NCBI RefSeq assembly: GCF_002646595.1
Contig: NZ_PDUD01000023.1
Span: forward strand, 245,913 to 309,912
Length of the DNA stretch: 64,000 nt
Source of the DNA: Flavilitoribacter nigricans DSM 23189 = NBRC 102662
GTDB lineage: Bacteria > Bacteroidota > Bacteroidia > Chitinophagales > Saprospiraceae
Direction: 5' to 3'
The number at the start of each line of letters is the position of its first letter. The stretch's first letter is position 1. Both the position numbers and the translations under genes were made by a program. Of the stretch, positions 34,166 through 42,149 are shown one piece after another. A model generated the notes under the pieces. That model did not search any database, had not been told where the DNA came from, and worked only from the letters and a program-made list of their open reading frames with translations.

Positions 34166-36544
34166 ATGTTCCAAAACTATCTGAAAGTTACCTTTCGTAA
34201 TTTGCTGAAGAACAAATTATTTGTCTTTATCAATGTTACGGGGCTGGGGATCGCTCTGGCCTGCTGCATTGTGGCTTATCTGAACTGGGAATACAACGCC
34301 AAGTTCGACGAATACCACACCCAGGCCGATAATACCTATTTCGTCAATTTTGTCCGCATCACCAACGGCCGGCCGATCAAGAATGGCAACAGTCCACTAC
34401 CTATCGGTGATCAGATCGCGACCTCCATCGCGCAGGTGGATCAGGTGATCCGTTATTACCCGATCGGGGGCAATTTCCGGGTGGGTAATGAGGTGTTCCG
34501 CACGTCCCTTTCCGCGGTAGACCCCGAATTTTTCGAAGTGTTTACCTTCCCGATGGTGGTCGGTAGTGCGGCCGGCTTGCAGGACAAACAATCCATCGTG
34601 ATCAGTACGGAGCTGCAGGAAAAACATTTTCCCGGTCAGCCGGATCCGCTGGGAGAGGTCCTCACCTACATCAACGGCGAAGAACGGATGGATTTTAAAG
34701 TTGCCGGCGTATTCCGCAAACCGCCGGATAATAACAGCTTCTACGAAGAGGCTTACATCCGCTACGATCAGGCCATGGACATTCTGGATTTTAAAGAGGA
34801 TGACTGGTCTTTGTTCAACAATACCTTCGTGACGATCGACAACCCGGACGACGTGCCGGAAGTGGAACGGCAGCTACAGGCCTACGTTGATATCCAGAAT
34901 AAAGCCAAGGATGACTACAAAGTAGAGTCGTATTTCCTCAACCCCTTTCACGGGAGCGCGGTCCGGGCCGAACGCGAAGACTACTGGAACCACTGGCTGA
35001 ACAGCAGTCTGCCGACGGCCGCTGCGGTAGCGCCGGGCATTATGGCCCTGCTTATCCTGCTGATCGCCTGCTTCAATTTTACCAATACCTCGATCGCCAT
35101 TGCCAACCGGCGGATCAAAGAGATCGGCATCCGAAAAGTGCTGGGATCCGGCCGCCGGCAGCTGATCGCGCAGTTCCTGGGAGAAAATGTCCTGCTGGTT
35201 TTTCTGTCACTGCTGGCCGGACTGCTCATCTCCGCTTTTCTGGTGCCGGCTTACAGCGCCATGTGGCCCTTCCTGGAAATTAAGCTCAATTTGCTGGAAA
35301 ACCTCGATCTCCTGGGTTTCCTCAGCCTGTTGCTGTTATTTACGGCCCTGATCGCGGGCAGCTACCCGGCTTTTTACGTCAGTGGATTTCAGCCGACCAG
35401 TATCCTCCGGGGAAAGACCAAATTCAGCGGTACCAATATGCTGACCCGGGTATTGCTCACGCTGCAGTACGCCATTTCTCTCCTGGCTATTATTTGTGGG
35501 TTTGTCTTTAGTCAGAACGCCAAATACCAGGAAAGCTACGATATGGGCTTCAATGTGGAGAGTATCCTGTTCGCTTACGTCCAGGATGAAAGCGGTTTTA
35601 CCAAAATGCGCAATGAACTGATGGGCGACTCCCGGATCAAGGAAATGGCCGGCTCCCGGCACAGCATCACTTCCGCCTGGTATACGGATCCCATTAAATA
35701 CGGCGAATCGGAGATGGACGTCAGTATTTTCGATATCGGCGCCGGCTATTTGTCTACGGTGGGAGCCACGATCGTGGAAGGGCGCGATTTTATTGAGAAC
35801 AGCCAAACGGACATTGAACGATCCGTGATCATCAATCAGGAGCTGGCCCGGCAGATGGGCTGGTCCGAACCTATCGGGAAGCGGGTAGTGCTCAGCGATA
35901 CGATTGCTCTCAATGTAGTAGGGGTGGTCAAGGATATCTATTTCGAAGGCGGTCTCTGGGAGCCCCTGGAGCCGATGTTGATGCGCTATTCCGACCAGTC
36001 GAATTATCGGTTCATCAGCGTCCGGACGGATATGGAAGATCTGCTGGCCGTGAAAGAGGCCATGGATGAAAAATGGCGGACGGTCTTTCCGGATGAGCTT
36101 TCGACCGTACGATTTATGGAGGAGGAAAAGGCCGAAACGGCGCTGGTGAACAGCAACATCCGGACCTTATTTATTTTCCTGGGTATTGTAGCAGTACTGC
36201 TGTCGGTGATCGGTCTGTTCAGCCTGGTTTCGCTCAATCTGATCAAACGCATGAAAGAGATCGGCGTCCGGAAGGTGCTGGGAGCGAGCGTGGAAAACAT
36301 CAGCCTGAAAGTCAGTCGGGAATTCATCATCATCCTGGCCGTGGCTTCGGTACTGGGCTGCGTCGGCGGCTACTTTCTCAGCGATATGCTGATGGCGAGT
36401 ATCTGGACCTACTATGTGCCACAGCGGGCCATGCCCTTTGTGATCTCAGTGGCCATACTGTTTCTGGTGAGTGTCCTGACCATCGGAGGTAAGGTGGTTC
36501 GGGCGGCATCGGTCAATCCGGCTACCATCCTGCGGGATGACTGA
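34166..36544 (+). CDS. FtsX/MacB-type ABC transporter permease
   Basis: About 792 residues from the ATG at 34,166 (MFQNYLKVTFRNLLKNKLFV); the more upstream ATG at 34,028 adds an unrelated stretch. There is a first membrane span (FINVTGLGIALACCIVAYLN), a large periplasmic MacB_PCD-type domain, and an FtsX core of three spans with the NRRIKEIGIRKVLGSGRRQL motif. A second periplasmic domain and a second FtsX core follow (LIKRMKEIGVRKVLGASVEN). This duplicated layout is usual in Bacteroidetes. It would need a separate ATPase, not seen nearby. The PepSY-like lipoprotein gene is convergent. A decayed second copy of this gene pair lies at 44.2-45.0 kb. Confidence 0.88.
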   Translation: MFQNYLKVTFRNLLKNKLFVFINVTGLGIALACCIVAYLNWEYNAKFDEYHTQADNTYFVNFVRITNGRPIKNGNSPLPIGDQIATSIAQVDQVIRYYPIGGNFRVGNEVFRTSLSAVDPEFFEVFTFPMVVGSAAGLQDKQSIVISTELQEKHFPGQPDPLGEVLTYINGEERMDFKVAGVFRKPPDNNSFYEEAYIRYDQAMDILDFKEDDWSLFNNTFVTIDNPDDVPEVERQLQAYVDIQNKAKDDYKVESYFLNPFHGSAVRAEREDYWNHWLNSSLPTAAAVAPGIMALLILLIACFNFTNTSIAIANRRIKEIGIRKVLGSGRRQLIAQFLGENVLLVFLSLLAGLLISAFLVPAYSAMWPFLEIKLNLLENLDLLGFLSLLLLFTALIAGSYPAFYVSGFQPTSILRGKTKFSGTNMLTRVLLTLQYAISLLAIICGFVFSQNAKYQESYDMGFNVESILFAYVQDESGFTKMRNELMGDSRIKEMAGSRHSITSAWYTDPIKYGESEMDVSIFDIGAGYLSTVGATIVEGRDFIENSQTDIERSVIINQELARQMGWSEPIGKRVVLSDTIALNVVGVVKDIYFEGGLWEPLEPMLMRYSDQSNYRFISVRTDMEDLLAVKEAMDEKWRTVFPDELSTVRFMEEEKAETALVNSNIRTLFIFLGIVAVLLSVIGLFSLVSLNLIKRMKEIGVRKVLGASVENISLKVSREFIIILAVASVLGCVGGYFLSDMLMASIWTYYVPQRAMPFVISVAILFLVSVLTIGGKVVRAASVNPATILRDD

Positions 36545-36576
36545 TGGCCGGGTTAGGTTTAAGCTGGTGACTATGC

Positions 36577-36618
36577 TGACGCGAAGTGGTTTGGCAACTA
36601 TCAAGCCGCTTCGCGTCA
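36577..36618. repeat. Palindromic element between convergent genes, TGACGCGAAG family
   Basis: TGACGCGAAGTGGTTTG and CAAGCCGCTTCGCGTCA form a 17-bp stem with two G-U pairs. It lies between the ends of the permease and the PepSY-like genes and may end both transcripts. A related element occurs at 51,775 and half copies occur at about 20,185 and 50,827. Confidence 0.65.
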
Positions 36619-36636
36619 ATATAGGGCCCGGAAAAA

Positions 36637-37068
36637 TTATCCGGAGCCTCCAATAATCATTCCGGCCGGATTGTATTCGACATCTTTGTTTTTGCCCTTT
36701 TGCTTAAATTCCACATCGTAGAACCAGCCTTTACTGGAATGTTCTACCTGTTCAATCTCGGTAATATCGTCCTTATCGAACTGCTCTTTGATGGCATCCT
36801 GGACCGCTTCCGGCAGGTCGTCGTACTTGATACTATTTTCGGTCTCGATCCACTGGCCGGCCGGGGTGAAGTCCGCGCGGTACTTTTCGCCGTCTTTTTT
36901 GAAGTGGGCCTCAAAGTTGCCGTGGTCGTCCTTTTCCCATTCGGGGCTGTTCTCTTTTGGATATTTTTGCTCAAAGCTACGCAGGACCGCTTCCGGGATG
37001 CCGTTATTACTTTCCTGGGCCGTACATCCGACTGCGCAGATGCAGAAAATTAGGACTAGATGTTTCAT
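36637..37068 (-). CDS. PepSY-like domain lipoprotein
   Basis: A 143-residue protein with a lipoprotein signal (MKHLVLIFCICAVGC). Tandem PepSY-like units (PF11396 type) read AVLRSFEQKYPKENSPEWEK, FKKDGEKYRADFTPAGQWIE and LPEAVQDAIKEQFDKDD, then WFYDVEFKQKGKNKDVEYNP. Such proteins are common periplasmic lipoproteins in Bacteroidetes and may bind calcium or inhibit proteases. The gene is convergent with the FtsX permease and has a decayed paralogue at 44.5-45.0 kb. Confidence 0.85.
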   Translation of the reverse strand: MKHLVLIFCICAVGCTAQESNNGIPEAVLRSFEQKYPKENSPEWEKDDHGNFEAHFKKDGEKYRADFTPAGQWIETENSIKYDDLPEAVQDAIKEQFDKDDITEIEQVEHSSKGWFYDVEFKQKGKNKDVEYNPAGMIIGGSG

Positions 37069-37176
37069 ACTTCGGTTTATAGGAAAACCCGGTTTGTGTT
37101 GGGTGTGTTTGTTTTGTCGCTTAAAAGGTCGATTTCGGGAGGTCTGCAGTTCTTATAAACATTCAAGGATCCTATA

Positions 37177-37210
37177 AAAGAAAAATGCCCCCAAACTTTT
37201 CAAGTTGAGG
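37177..37210 (-). terminator. Terminator-like hairpin after the Lcl-domain fragment
   Basis: TGCCC and GGGCA stems with AACTT/AAGTT form an imperfect hairpin. Read on the minus strand it is followed by TTTTTCTTTT. It sits about 40 bases beyond the stop of the truncated Lcl gene fragment. Confidence 0.65.
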
Positions 37211-37246
37211 GCAATTTTGTCAATCCATTAGAATCAATGAAAAAGC

Positions 37247-37459
37247 TTATCTCCGCACACAGCGACAACGAAGATCAACGTACTTATCGCTGCCGTAAGG
37301 ATTCTGATAGCCATCGCTGAAGTACTTAGACCAAGCTCTGTCTTCACTGAACTCTGTCGAGCTCCAGTAAAAGGATTGCAGATTAGCATTGATCTCATTT
37401 TTCTGATCGTATATGGCGTCATTTTTTTGTCCAGCAATAGCGCTGCTATTACCGGCCAA
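37247..37459 (-). pseudogene. C-terminal fragment of an Lcl-domain (DUF1566-type) gene
   Basis: This 70-codon minus-strand stretch reads AGQKNDAIYDQKNEINANLQ then SFYWSSTEFSEDRAWSKYFS and ends LRCRCVRR. It matches the end of Lcl C-terminal domains (YWSSTE...AW...F..G...VR.VR). The intact Lcl protein at 39.9-40.6 kb has the same signature. No N-terminal half or signal peptide is present upstream, so this is a truncated remnant. Confidence 0.6.
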
Positions 37460-37595
37460 AAAAATCTAGGCAGAACCTCAATCTTCCCCTTTTCATCTCA
37501 AAAAGCTAAACTCAAACAGCAGAGATTTTTTAGTTTTTATTATTTATGATAGCTACTAATTGCGCCTGCGTTCCATGCTCGTTCGAAATACGGAT

Positions 37596-37807
37596 GATAT
37601 ATGCGAATCAGGAATTAAACTTGGAATCAATGTGCCTTTTAGCACAAAATGTAGGTAGCAAAATGACCATTTCCCGGCTTAGCGTGCCGTAGGTACGCCA
37701 TGTAAAACCATATTGCGTACCTACGGCACGCTGAACCTCGCAAATTATTGGACAGGCTACCTTTATCTCGTCTCTACGGGACTTTTAACTCCTGATTCGC
37801 ATGATAT
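37596..37807. repeat. Nested inverted-repeat element, MITE-like
   Basis: The outer arms, ATATGCGAATCAGGA-type at 37,598-37,620 and its near-complement at 37,783-37,807, enclose about 170 bases. At the centre AGCGTGCCGTAGGTACGC (37,681-37,698) pairs exactly with GCGTACCTACGGCACGCT (37,715-37,732) around 16 bases. There is no gene inside. The form suggests a non-autonomous mobile or palindromic repeat. Confidence 0.6.
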
Positions 37808-37862
37808 TCCTAGCGCTTGCGAATTGAGCGGTTGCTGTTAAAAGGTAGTTTTGTTCAAGCCA

Positions 37863-39335
37863 TTACCGCTGAACCACGAATGACTTGGTTCTTATTTCTC
37901 CCGCTTCAAAAAGAGATACGAGATAAGTGCCGTTTTCAAATGGACTATTGTTCAGGTCAATGCTTATTCGATCAACACCTTCGCTCAATTCTTTTTCGTA
38001 AACCACCCTTCCGAGCACATCCATAATACGGAGGGTGGCGGCCGGTGTCTGCCGGCCGAACTGGATCTTGACTTCATGGCGGGCCGGGTTGGGGAAAATG
38101 GTTAATTCCGCCTGGATGGCATCCAGCTGAGTGCCATTCCCGCCATTCACAGGTGCCGCCGCGTTCTGCCGGCAAGACTGATACGGGCCGGCCCAATCGC
38201 CATGGGATAAATGGTCTGGTAAAGCATTTTTATTAAGGCAAAGCGTGCTATAGACGCCGTCCTCATCAGCATGGGTGATGTATAGTTTGTTGTTGCTGCA
38301 TTTCCAATCAGTACTGTAATCCTTATAATCAAGCAACTGACTGCAATCCGGAATGCCGTCCCCATTGTTGTCTACGGAGTCGTCACCCTCGGGGCAGATA
38401 TCACAATTATCTGGGACACCATCACAATCAGCATCGCCCCCGCCATTCACAGTGATACTGCGGGAAACGGTACTGGTGTTGCCGTACTGGTCCACGGCCG
38501 TCCAGCTGACGACGGTGGTGCCGATCGGGTAAGTTCCCTCTCCCGTACCGTTGCTATTGAAATCATTGGTGAGGGTGAAGGTTGCGCAATTTTCCATGAC
38601 AACCGGGCCGGGGTTTAGTTCGATTTCGCAACTTCCAGCGGGTGCATCCACCACGATGTCCGGCAACTGGTTGTTCCCGGCTGGAATGACCTCACAGGCG
38701 TTGAGGATGAACAGGCATCTGGTCATTAACTTACGGGCTTCCTCATCAATTTTTGCAGCTTCACTGGCAGCCACTTGCAGGCATGCGGGATCGCCGTTGC
38801 AATTGGCAATAAATATTTCAAGCTCCGCCAACCGCTGGGCGGTATAAGCCTCCTGTTCATCCAAACAGAGCTCGTATTCAGCATAGCAGGCTTCATCGGT
38901 GTAACCGAGCACTGGTGCTTCGTTGTCTTCCACAGTCACCGTATGTGCACAGCTGACGGTGTTGCCCAAGCCGTCGGTAGCTGTCCAGGTGACGATGGTC
39001 TCTCCTGGGAAATAAATACCGCTGGCGTCATTGGTCCCGTTGTAATCATTGGTGAAAGTAAAGGGGGCGGCATCTCCCGACACCGTTGGAGCAGCGATGG
39101 ACAGCGCGGCGCAGCAGACGCCCGCATCCACATCGGCGGTGAGGTTGGCGGGGCAGGTGATGGTTAGTGATGGCAGCATGCTTTGGTATTTGTAGCCGCC
39201 CATGTCCACGTTCGTACCGGGGTAGGGGCGGGGATCCCCGTTGAAGTTTGCCTGTGCTACCTGGCCAACGGCCAAAATGAGGAAGCAAGTGAGCAGGGAA
39301 GTCTGAAAAATGTTGGTTACCATTTTCATGATCAT
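37863..39335 (-). CDS. T9SS-sorted HYR-domain surface protein
   Basis: A 490-residue exported protein. It has a signal peptide (SLLTCFLILAVGQVAQA) and two HYR-type beta-sandwich domains (TITCPANLTADVDAGVCCAA ... TVTVEDNEAPV; YPIGTTVVSWTAVDQYGNTS). A Cys-rich helical insert separates them. A thrombospondin-type-3-like calcium loop follows (DADCDGVPDNCDICPEGDDS). The C-terminal T9SS type A sorting domain reads LTIFPNPARHEVKIQFGRQT ... FENGTYLVSLFEAG. It should be displayed on or released from the surface by T9SS. The upstream region contains two LytTR-type repeats, so it may be under control of the nearby LytTR regulator. Confidence 0.87.
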   Translation of the reverse strand: MIMKMVTNIFQTSLLTCFLILAVGQVAQANFNGDPRPYPGTNVDMGGYKYQSMLPSLTITCPANLTADVDAGVCCAALSIAAPTVSGDAAPFTFTNDYNGTNDASGIYFPGETIVTWTATDGLGNTVSCAHTVTVEDNEAPVLGYTDEACYAEYELCLDEQEAYTAQRLAELEIFIANCNGDPACLQVAASEAAKIDEEARKLMTRCLFILNACEVIPAGNNQLPDIVVDAPAGSCEIELNPGPVVMENCATFTLTNDFNSNGTGEGTYPIGTTVVSWTAVDQYGNTSTVSRSITVNGGGDADCDGVPDNCDICPEGDDSVDNNGDGIPDCSQLLDYKDYSTDWKCSNNKLYITHADEDGVYSTLCLNKNALPDHLSHGDWAGPYQSCRQNAAAPVNGGNGTQLDAIQAELTIFPNPARHEVKIQFGRQTPAATLRIMDVLGRVVYEKELSEGVDRISIDLNNSPFENGTYLVSLFEAGEIRTKSFVVQR

Positions 39336-39551
39336 AATTTTTTTATACTAGGAAAAAAACCGTTGCCAGCCAATGTCCTTAGGTCTTGGCCAGGCAACAG
39401 GGAGGTCACCAATCCCGATCTCATACCGGGACTGGACACCGAAAATTATACCTGTCGCTTTGCGATAAGCAGGAGGTGGTAAAGCTTTCGCAAGGAATGA
39501 ACGGCTGATGCTTTAAAGGTAGGGGCGGCTGAAAGCTTATTCAGAGCAACT

Positions 39552-39583
39552 GTCCGAACGGTGGGGATCAGCGTCCGAGCGGT
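39552..39583 (-). promoter_or_regulatory. LytTR-type direct repeats upstream of the HYR gene
   Basis: On the minus strand ACCGTTCGGAC (39,552-39,562) is followed, 21 bases away, by ACCGCTCGGAC (39,573-39,583). The first matches the published LytTR consensus [TA][AC][CA]GTTN[AG][TG] exactly and the second has one change. They lie about 220 bases upstream of the HYR gene start. The rest of 39,336-39,881 shows no gene. Confidence 0.6.
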
Positions 39584-39881
39584 AATTAAGATTTGGTGGC
39601 CTTCCGACAGGCGTATATACTATGGGGGCAGGAGATGGGAAATTCAACGTTTTCTAGGATCCCTCCTTCATTTGTTGCACTAAGCGTAACAACCGAATTC
39701 CATCCGATGGATCTCATTATCGAATAAGTCCCAGAGGGCTTCCGTCCTATTTAAAGCAAAAATGTCCACAGACGTTTCCATTTATAGACATTTTTGCTGA
39801 TCACCCAGGATCGGCAGCTTGGCCCGGGTTTTCACTCCACGCGAGTACTGCGGCGCTAAAATTTTCTTCGATAACTGGGGG

Positions 39882-40601
39882 TTAAAAAGCCCGAACTGCA
39901 CGAACCCACAGAGGGGAGGTCCTACCGGCAACGCCTTGATAGCCAGTGCTGAAACGGTGGTACCATACGTCGCCATAGGTGCCGGTGTAAGCCTCCGAAG
40001 AGCTCCAATAGCTTGTACCGGTAAAATCTCCAACGCCATTCAAATGAAGCTTTTGGTACATCAAATCGAGTTCATCTTGTGACGGCAGGAACCAATCATC
40101 GTATCCTGCTCCGGAGTAGGCATCTGCCAAATGGGCTGCGGTATTTGCTCCAGTGCACGCGGCCAGAATATCCTGTGTATTTTGCGCTCCAGTCCCGATG
40201 GCTGTTCCATCCGCTCCGCTTATCGGTATTCCATAACATCCCCAGGCATACGTACCAGGAGCACCACTTATGGGGAAATCACGATTGGCCGCTACCAGTC
40301 CCAGGTCCGGTTTCCCGTCACCGTTCAGGTCGGTTGGCGTATCGGTTAAATAAAAAATGATCCCGCCTGCATGAGTATCTCCCACGATCTTGTCGCCATG
40401 GTCCAAATGGGCATTCTGGTAAGCTACATCGGCCACCTCGATGACTTCCCAGGGATTGCTTTCGGATCCGGTGTTATGTAATACCTTCAGTTTCGTTGAT
40501 CCTCTAACTTCCAGATCGGTATCGGTTACCGACACCGCGGATTCTTTCTCACACGCTGCGAGTAATAAGATCCCAACCATCGCTAACAGTATCCTTTTCA
40601 T
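39882..40601 (-). CDS. Lcl-domain (DUF1566-type) lipoprotein
   Basis: A 239-residue lipoprotein (signal MKRILLAMVGILLLAAC, Cys at 17). The middle GGIIFYLTDTPTDLNGDGKP has an internal calcium-loop-like stretch. The Lcl C-terminal pattern follows: DDWFLPSQDELDLMYQKLHL, YWSSSEAYTGTYGDVWYHRF and WVRAVRAF. In Legionella the Lcl C-terminal domain is a trimeric glycan-binding domain of a surface adhesin. Here it may serve surface binding, and the anchor places it in the outer membrane. Three or four LytTR-type repeats lie 70-125 bases upstream of the start. It reads toward the HYR gene on the same strand. Confidence 0.85.
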   Translation of the reverse strand: MKRILLAMVGILLLAACEKESAVSVTDTDLEVRGSTKLKVLHNTGSESNPWEVIEVADVAYQNAHLDHGDKIVGDTHAGGIIFYLTDTPTDLNGDGKPDLGLVAANRDFPISGAPGTYAWGCYGIPISGADGTAIGTGAQNTQDILAACTGANTAAHLADAYSGAGYDDWFLPSQDELDLMYQKLHLNGVGDFTGTSYWSSSEAYTGTYGDVWYHRFSTGYQGVAGRTSPLWVRAVRAF

Positions 40602-40649
40602 AGTCTTGTAGTTTAAGGTTATTTAGATGATGGTCTAAAGGTAGGCCCG

Positions 40650-40726
40650 GACTAAACGGTATTTAGAGCCATTGTCCGAAGGGTAAGGATCCTGGTCCGA
40701 ACGGTAGAGATCAGGAGCCGGACGGT
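40650..40726 (-). promoter_or_regulatory. Array of LytTR-type repeats upstream of the Lcl lipoprotein gene
   Basis: Three repeats spaced exactly 21 bases start at 40,674, 40,695 and 40,716. The plus-strand forms are GTCCGAAGGGT, GTCCGAACGGT and AGCCGGACGGT. The middle copy, read on the minus strand, is ACCGTTCGG, a full match to the LytTR consensus. A fourth match (ACCGTTTAG) lies at 40,652-40,660, nearer the gene. The array is 50-125 bases upstream of the start codon, in promoter range. Confidence 0.65.
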
Positions 40727-40750
40727 TTTGGTAGATCTCCGCTACGATCT

Positions 40751-41152
40751 TTACTGGGGGTTGTGGTTAGTCGCCAAGCGGCCAAGAACGGCCTCCAGGC
40801 CGCTTTGCAGGTCCCTGATCTTAAAGGGTTTGCTAATAAAAGCACAGGGGAAATGCTGGATAAAGTGCGGGCATAACTCGCGGCCGGTATAGGCCGAAAG
40901 AAAAACTACCGGTATGCGGTAGCCCTGCCAAATGACCCCGGCGGTCCTGATGCGCTCTTCCATTCCCGGCAGATTGATATTCATCAAAACGATATCGGGG
41001 CGGTTGCCGGCAATGGTTTTCAGGGCATCTTCCGAGCGCGCATGGATTCCCATGACTTCGTAGCCCAGCCTGGCAATTTGCAAGGACAGGTCCGCGGCGA
41101 TGATCAACTGACTTTCCAGGATGAGTACTTTCGGTGCTTGGATGGTATACAT
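40751..41152 (-). CDS. Stand-alone degenerate receiver (pseudo-receiver) protein
   Basis: About 133 residues from the ATG at 41,152; the upstream start at 41,230 gives a Pro-rich leader of low credibility. The sequence is a paralogue of the receiver domain of the LytTR regulator at 41.4-42.1 kb (IIAADLSLQIARLGYEVMGI against IIAADISMQLTKLGYTVTGI). Key residues are changed: the phosphoacceptor site reads VLMNINLPG, with Asn for Asp, and the acidic pair reads LESQ instead of VEDD. The Ser of FLSAY and Lys of SKPF remain. It probably cannot be phosphorylated and may act by binding a partner. Upstream lie two LytTR-like repeats. Confidence 0.8.
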   Translation of the reverse strand: MYTIQAPKVLILESQLIIAADLSLQIARLGYEVMGIHARSEDALKTIAGNRPDIVLMNINLPGMEERIRTAGVIWQGYRIPVVFLSAYTGRELCPHFIQHFPCAFISKPFKIRDLQSGLEAVLGRLATNHNPQ

Positions 41153-41240
41153 GGCGATTGTATTTGCTGGTGGTGGGTGAAGGGGCGTATATGGAAACAG
41201 TGGCAATGTAAGGGGAAGTGGAGGAAGCAACAGACCGGAC

Positions 41241-41272
41241 TTCCGGGTGGTAGGATTTAGTGTCCGAATGGG
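41241..41272 (-). promoter_or_regulatory. LytTR-like direct repeats upstream of the pseudo-receiver gene
   Basis: TTCCGGGTGGT (41,241) and GTCCGAATGGG (41,262) are 21 bases apart, the same period as at the HYR and Lcl genes. They fit the motif less well than those sites. They lie about 90-120 bases upstream of the start codon. Confidence 0.4.
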
Positions 41273-41336
41273 AGATGGGCGGGATCGGGAGATGGGGTGA
41301 CCGGGGGACTTGGGGAGGGGGAGACTTGGTGAGCAT

Positions 41337-41379
41337 TGGAATTCCTCACCGTATTGGACCGTTGAATTCGGTTTGTCGC
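41337..41379. repeat. 43-bp repeat shared with the transposase promoter at 63.9 kb
   Basis: TGGAATTCCTCACCGTATTG and the following GACCGTTGAATTCGG match 63,882-63,924 with only about seven differences over 43 bases. At 63.9 kb the segment lies just before a transposase start codon. Here it stands alone, directly after the stop of the LytTR regulator. Confidence 0.7.
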
Positions 41380-41381
41380 AG

Positions 41382-42137
41382 TCAGATCATCTTGAGGCGT
41401 TTGGCCACTTCTTCTTTGGACCGTCTGGCAATGGGTACCTGGTGGGAATGAATAGTGAGGTATTCGTGGTATTCACTGATGGCATCGATCTTTTCCAGAT
41501 TGACCACATAGGATCGGTGCACCCGGATGAATATACTGGCCGGTAACTGAGCTTCAATATTCCGGAGCGGTACGGACAGGAGATAGGTTTGCTTTTCGGT
41601 ATGAATTTTACAGTAGTTGCGGTCCGCTTCGGCGTACAGGATATCTACGAGTAAAACCTTGACCAGTTGGTTTTTATGACGAATAAAAAGCCGGTCGTCC
41701 ATAGCGGATACGTGATCTTCGGAGCCATCGTCCGCCGGCTCCGCTTCTTGTTCTACCGCGATCCGCTGCAGGACCAGGCTGAGGGTGCGCTCCAGATCAG
41801 ATCTTTGAAAAGGTTTGGAAATGAACGCGTAGGGTTTGGCTCGGATGGCCTGCTGGAAGGTGGCATCATCCGAGTTGGAGGTCAGAAAGATCACCGGGAC
41901 CTGGAATTGCTCCAAAACGATCTCAGCGGTCTCAATGCCATTCATTTTTCCGGATAAGACAATATCCATCAGGATGATATCCGGACGATTCTGTTCGATG
42001 GTGCGCAGGGCATCTTCGCCCCGGGTATGGATACCGGTAACCGTATATCCGAGCTTGGTCAGTTGCATGGAAATATCGGCGGCAATGATCATATCATCTT
42101 CCACCATCAGGATTTTTGCAGTAGTGTCTTCCATCAT
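41382..42137 (-). CDS. LytTR-family response regulator
   Basis: A 251-residue response regulator. The receiver has the acidic pair in ILMVEDDMI, the phosphoacceptor Asp in IILMDIVLSG, Thr/Ser in IFLTSNSD and Lys in ISKPF. A linker and the LytTR DNA-binding domain follow (residues about 150-250: LLVDILYAEADRNYCKIHTE, FIRVHRSYVVNLEKIDAISE). LytTR proteins bind direct repeats of about 9 bases spaced about 21 bases apart. Such repeats occur upstream of the three genes immediately downstream. Its kinase gene lies 12 bases upstream on the same strand. Confidence 0.92.
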   Translation of the reverse strand: MMEDTTAKILMVEDDMIIAADISMQLTKLGYTVTGIHTRGEDALRTIEQNRPDIILMDIVLSGKMNGIETAEIVLEQFQVPVIFLTSNSDDATFQQAIRAKPYAFISKPFQRSDLERTLSLVLQRIAVEQEAEPADDGSEDHVSAMDDRLFIRHKNQLVKVLLVDILYAEADRNYCKIHTEKQTYLLSVPLRNIEAQLPASIFIRVHRSYVVNLEKIDAISEYHEYLTIHSHQVPIARRSKEEVAKRLKMI

Positions 42138-42149
42138 GTTGCGCTGTTC

